A stretch of 64,000 bases of DNA from Ruminococcus sp. (GTDB lineage: Bacteria; Bacillota; Clostridia; Oscillospirales; Ruminococcaceae). Shown here one piece after another: positions 60,803 to 64,000 of this stretch. Every line of letters starts with the position of its first letter. Position 1 is the first letter of the stretch. The position numbers and the translations under genes are program-made. The stretch is taken from positions 62,001 through 126,000 of the forward strand of contig JAJQCE010000023.1 of the NCBI GenBank assembly GCA_021202895.1. Direction: 5' to 3'. Under the pieces are notes generated by a model, which saw nothing but the letters and a program-made list of their open reading frames with translations, ran no database searches and was not told the DNA's origin.

Positions 60803-62068
60803 CTATTTTAAATATTTATCCATTACTCCGCAAAAATCAAATGTCGCAAAATAATCCGCTGGAGTTTCCGCTCTGCGAATCATCCTGACGCTCCCGTCCT
60901 CGCATAAAAGCAACTCGGCATGACGAAGCCTGCCGTTGTAGTTGTAGCCCATAGAGTAGCCGTGAGCACCTGTGTCGTGAATAACCAAAATATCCCCATC
61001 GTCAATCTGCGGAAGCATTCTGTCAATTGCAAATTTGTCGTTATTCTCACAAAGCGAGCCTGTGACGTCATACAAATGGTCGCAGGGCTGATTTTCCTTG
61101 CCCAGCACGGTGATGTGGTGATACGCTCCGTACATTGCAGGGCGCATAAGGTCGCAGGCTGTAGCGTCAACTCCTATATATTCCTTGTAAATATGTTTGT
61201 GGTGAATACATTTAGTGACAAGATGTCCGTAAGGCGCAAGCATATATCTTCCAAGCTCAGTGGAAATTTTAATATCGCCCAGTCCCGCAGGTATTAAAAT
61301 CTCATCAAAAGCCTTGTGAACTCCCTCACCGATAGCGAAAATATCATTCGGCTGCTTGTCAAGCTCATAAGGCACGCCGATTCCGCCGGACAAGTCGATA
61401 AGACTAATCTTCACTCCAGTTTTTTCTTTTATCTCAACCGCAAGCTCAAACAAAATTCTGGCAAGCTTTGGATAGTATGCGTTTGAAACGGTATTTGAAG
61501 CTAAAAATGCATGAATGCCAAAACGCTTAGCGCCTTTTTCTTTCAGCAGCTTAAAGCCCTCGATAATCTGTTCGTGAGTAAAGCCGTATTTAGCCTCCGC
61601 TGGATTGTCCATAACCTGAGTTTCAATCTCAAATCTTCCTCCGGGATTGTAGCGGCACATTATTGTTTCAGGTATTCCGCAAAGCTTTTCTAAAAATTCA
61701 ATGTGCGTGAAATCATCAAGATTTATAAGCGCACCAAGCTCACGAGCCTTGAGATAGTCCTCCTTAGGAGTGACATTTGAGGAAAAAACAATATCCTCGC
61801 CTGAAAATCCGCAGCACTCGCTCATCATAAGCTCGGTAAGTGAGGAACAGTCAACGCCGCAGCCCTCCTCCTGTAAAATCTTAAGTATCGCAGGATTAGG
61901 CGTAGCCTTGACGGCAAAGTATTCTCTAAAGCCCTCGTTCCATGAAAAAGCCTTGTAGAGGTTTCTTGCGTTCTCTCTTATCTGCTTTTCATCGTAAATG
62001 TGAAACGGGGTGGGATAGGTTTTGATAATTTCCTCCGCCTGCTGCTTGGTAATAAAAGGTTTTTTCAT
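60803..62068 (-). CDS. lysA: Diaminopimelate decarboxylase-like PLP enzyme (alanine-racemase fold)
   Basis: 421 residues. The PLP lysine is in YFAVKATPNP (K54), the phosphate-binding turn in DLSGGIGVPY, and the C-terminal block TGSLCENNDKFA corresponds to the family CESxD motif. It makes L-lysine from meso-diaminopimelate. Unusual: where standard LysA has a HIGSQ-type motif, this protein has GIHAFLASNTV. It may be a divergent LysA branch or another amino-acid decarboxylase. ATG 62068 is preferred (AAAGGA nine bases upstream) over 62077. Confidence 0.78.
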   Translation of the reverse strand: MKKPFITKQQAEEIIKTYPTPFHIYDEKQIRENARNLYKAFSWNEGFREYFAVKATPNPAILKILQEEGCGVDCSSLTELMMSECCGFSGEDIVFSSNVTPKEDYLKARELGALINLDDFTHIEFLEKLCGIPETIMCRYNPGGRFEIETQVMDNPAEAKYGFTHEQIIEGFKLLKEKGAKRFGIHAFLASNTVSNAYYPKLARILFELAVEIKEKTGVKISLIDLSGGIGVPYELDKQPNDIFAIGEGVHKAFDEILIPAGLGDIKISTELGRYMLAPYGHLVTKCIHHKHIYKEYIGVDATACDLMRPAMYGAYHHITVLGKENQPCDHLYDVTGSLCENNDKFAIDRMLPQIDDGDILVIHDTGAHGYSMGYNYNGRLRHAELLLCEDGSVRMIRRAETPADYFATFDFCGVMDKYLK

Positions 62069-62236
62069 CGTTTTCATTCCTTTACTCGTTTAATATCCAA
62101 CAAAAAATACATATTTATGATATCATTTTTTTAGGGTGATGTCAAGCTAACCAGTGAAATTTTAATAAATAGCTCGTATTATGTCACAATTATTTAACAA
62201 CTAAAACTACACAGCATATAAATTTACATTAAAGGC

Positions 62237-62265
62237 TTGCTATTTTGCAAAGGATATGGTATAAT
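62237..62265 (+). promoter_or_regulatory. Promoter of the DUF951 gene
   Basis: TTGCTA (62237-62242), 17 bp, TATAAT (62260-62265). Confidence 0.65.
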
Positions 62266-62297
62266 AAGAGTGAAAGAAGAAATTGGTGGTGCTTAAG

Positions 62298-62486
62298 ATG
62301 GATATTGAAAAGGGCGATACTCTTGTTATGAAAAAGAAGCATCCCTGCGGAAGCAATGAAATGCTGGTGCTTCGTTCGGGAATGGATTTTAAGCTTCGCT
62401 GCGCAGGCTGCTCACATGAATTTATGATTCCCAGAAGCAAAGCCGAAAAGAACGTCAAGAGAGTTATCAAGCCGAAAGAATCATAG
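62298..62486 (+). CDS. DUF951 family protein
   Basis: 62 residues: MDIEKGDTLVMKKKHPCGSN, then a CxxC (LRCAGCSHEF) and IPRSKAEKN. This is the small, basic DUF951 family, probably a zinc-binding or nucleic-acid-binding protein. Start ATG 62298 agrees with family N-termini (MDI-GD); upstream GTG codons are rejected. It stands before prfA. Confidence 0.85.
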   Translation: MDIEKGDTLVMKKKHPCGSNEMLVLRSGMDFKLRCAGCSHEFMIPRSKAEKNVKRVIKPKES

Positions 62487-62529
62487 CTGCTGTATTTTAT
62501 TTTTGCTATATTTGAAAAATAAAAGGGTT

Positions 62530-62600
62530 TCGGACAAACATCGGCTCTTTTTGAGCTTTTCATTTTGTCCGATCTGTCCCCACGTTTGCTAGGCAAACGT
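62530..62600 (+). promoter_or_regulatory. Two inverted repeats in the prfA leader
   Basis: TCGGACAA (62530-62537) with TTGTCCGA (62565-62572), and ACGTTTGC (62582-62589) with GCAAACGT (62593-62600) around TAG. Neither is followed by a strong T-run. The second could be an operator or small hairpin 26 bp before the prfA start. Confidence 0.4.
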
Positions 62601-62626
62601 CTTAAACATGAAAGGATATAAAAATT

Positions 62627-63703
62627 ATGTTCAGCAGACTTGAAACAATTGAGGAGCGTTTTTCGCAGATAAGCGAAATGCTCACTCAACCTGAAATAGT
62701 AAGCGATTCGGCAAGGTACACAGAGCTTATGAAGGAGTACAGCAGGCTTGAACCTATCGCTGGAAAATTTAAGGAGTTAAAAAAAGCACAGGCTGAAAAT
62801 GAGGAAGCTAAGGAGCTTATTAAAGAGGGCGGCATGGACGAGGAAATGCAGCAGATGGTTTCAGAACAGCTAAATTCCTCAAACAGTGCGATAGAGGAGA
62901 TTTCCAGCGAGCTTAAAATCATGCTTTTGCCTAAGGATCCAAACGATGAGAAAAACGTCATAGTTGAAATCAGAGGCGGCGCAGGCGGCGAGGAGGCTTC
63001 GCTTTTTGCAGGCTCTCTTTACAGAATGTACAATATGTACGCTGCGTCTAAAGGCTGGAAAGCTGAAATTTTAAGTGCGAATGAAACGGATCTCGGTGGC
63101 TTTAAAGAGGTGTCGTTCTCAGTTGAGGGAGCAGGAGCATATTCACGCCTGAAATACGAAAGCGGAGTTCACCGCGTACAGCGTGTTCCTGAAACTGAAT
63201 CTCAGGGACGTATTCACACCTCCACTGTGACAGTTGCGGTTTTGCCCGAAGCGGACGATGTAGAGCTTGAGCTTAACGAAGCCACAGAGCTTAAGATTGA
63301 CGTTTTCAGAGCGTCAGGCGCAGGCGGTCAGCATATAAATAAAACAGAGTCGGCAGTGAGAATCACTCATCTTCCGACAGGTCTTGTAGTAGAGTGTCAG
63401 GACGAGCGTTCACAGCATAAAAATAAAGAAAAGGCAATGAGGGTACTGCGCTCCCGTTTGCTTGATATGCAGCAGCAGGCGCATGATGAGGCGATTGCTT
63501 CAAAGCGGCGTTCGATGGTCGGAACAGGCGACCGAAGTGAAAGGATACGAACCTACAACTTTCCTGAAAGCCGCATAACCGATCACCGTATAGGCTTTAC
63601 CATTTACAAGCTTGACAGCTTCTTAAACGGTGCGCTTGACGAGGTTATTGACGCTTTAGCACTTGCGGATCAAACGGCAATGCTGGCGCATCAGGACGAA
63701 TAA
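62627..63703 (+). CDS. prfA: Peptide chain release factor 1
   Basis: 358 residues. The N-terminal helical domain is followed by the stop-codon recognition region [20 protein letters not shown] (with PET as the variant of the PxT motif) and the catalytic GGQ at 233-235. The PET motif is characteristic of RF1, which reads UAA and UAG. AAAGGA precedes ATG 62627. It lies 15 bp before a Sua5/YrdC gene. Confidence 0.96.
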   Translation: MFSRLETIEERFSQISEMLTQPEIVSDSARYTELMKEYSRLEPIAGKFKELKKAQAENEEAKELIKEGGMDEEMQQMVSEQLNSSNSAIEEISSELKIMLLPKDPNDEKNVIVEIRGGAGGEEASLFAGSLYRMYNMYAASKGWKAEILSANETDLGGFKEVSFSVEGAGAYSRLKYESGVHRVQRVPETESQGRIHTSTVTVAVLPEADDVELELNEATELKIDVFRASGAGGQHINKTESAVRITHLPTGLVVECQDERSQHKNKEKAMRVLRSRLLDMQQQAHDEAIASKRRSMVGTGDRSERIRTYNFPESRITDHRIGFTIYKLDSFLNGALDEVIDALALADQTAMLAHQDE

Positions 63704-63718
63704 AAAAGGGGTAAATAA

Positions 63719-64000
63719 ATGACTTTTCAAACGAAAATGCTCGACTGTTCCGCCGAATCAATCGAATCAGCGGCACGGCTTATAAAATCTGGTGAAATTG
63801 TAGGTATGCCGACAGAAACGGTCTATGGTCTTGCGGCTGACGCATTTAATGAAGCGGCAGTTGAAAAGATTTTCAAGGCTAAAGGACGTCCTGCCGACAA
63901 TCCTCTTATTGTCCACATAAGCGATATTGCTATGATTAGCGAGGCAGCATCTGAAATTCCTGCCTTGGCACTTAAATGCGCAAAGGAATTCTGGCCAGGA
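63719..64000 (+). CDS. L-threonylcarbamoyladenylate synthase (Sua5/YrdC/YwlC), truncated by the window edge
   Basis: 94 codons to the right edge. The YrdC signatures GEIVGMPTETVYGLAADA and FKAKGRPADNPLIVHI are clear. It makes threonylcarbamoyl-AMP for t6A37 of ANN-decoding tRNAs. The prfA - Sua5 neighbourhood is common in Firmicutes. Start ATG 63719, GGGG upstream. Confidence 0.95.
   Translation, partial: MTFQTKMLDCSAESIESAARLIKSGEIVGMPTETVYGLAADAFNEAAVEKIFKAKGRPADNPLIVHISDIAMISEAASEIPALALKCAKEFWPG

Overview
The window looks like part of a chromosome from an anaerobic, spore-forming Clostridia species, most likely of the Oscillospiraceae/Ruminococcaceae. The reasons are the spoIIAA-spoIIAB-sigF sporulation operon, a gerKA-KB-KC germination operon, the hprK-murB-rapZ-whiA-dnaE order, AAGGAGG-type ribosome binding sites, many TTGACA-17-TATAAT promoters and moderate-to-low GC. 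Taxonomy is inferred from gene content only.

Region by region. 1-19.6 kb is a dense minus-strand housekeeping block. In transcription order it runs murD, two M42 aminopeptidases, a GNAT protein, a YnbB-type PLP enzyme, hprK, murB, rapZ, whiA and dnaE. It continues with two M16 peptidase-family genes, lgt and folD, then rpsO and the start of pnp, which runs off the left edge. 19.9-24.9 kb (plus) holds argS, a glycoside hydrolase lipoprotein and a ComEC-like protein. 25.0-39.0 kb (minus) is a roughly 14 kb probable operon: two LolD/MacB-type ATPases (one with a C-terminal AbrB-like domain), a 1022-residue solute-binding protein, two MalF/MalG-type permease pairs, an NHL/TPR membrane protein, a Yip1-like protein and a DUF5696 protein. 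A consensus promoter with an adjoining LacI-family palindrome precedes it. This cluster is the best candidate for an undescribed system.

39.3-41.8 kb (plus) carries spoIIAA-spoIIAB-sigF, smpB and the tmRNA gene. 41.9-49.2 kb holds a GH25 lysozyme with an octanucleotide tandem repeat in its leader, xylA with a cre-like operator, and a TetR regulator with an ABC/FtsX exporter under matching palindromes. 49.4-53.4 kb (minus) holds a phosphoribosyltransferase with a structured leader, a zinc-ribbon membrane protein with repeated extracellular units, and a DUF4363/DUF421 pair. 53.4-57.1 kb is the gerK operon. It is followed by tRNA-Glu and tRNA-Met, a malic enzyme, an insertion-sequence remnant, a DUF1292 gene, a probable structured RNA, a small membrane protein, a gene remnant, a lysA-like gene, a DUF951 gene, prfA and the start of a Sua5/YrdC gene.

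How the parts fit. Several genes point to carbon-source control: HPr kinase plus cre-like sites at xylA and next to the 14 kb cluster promoter. Sporulation and germination are each represented by a complete small operon. Translation quality control is represented by smpB, tmRNA and prfA. I saw no CRISPR array, no intact insertion sequence and no prophage.
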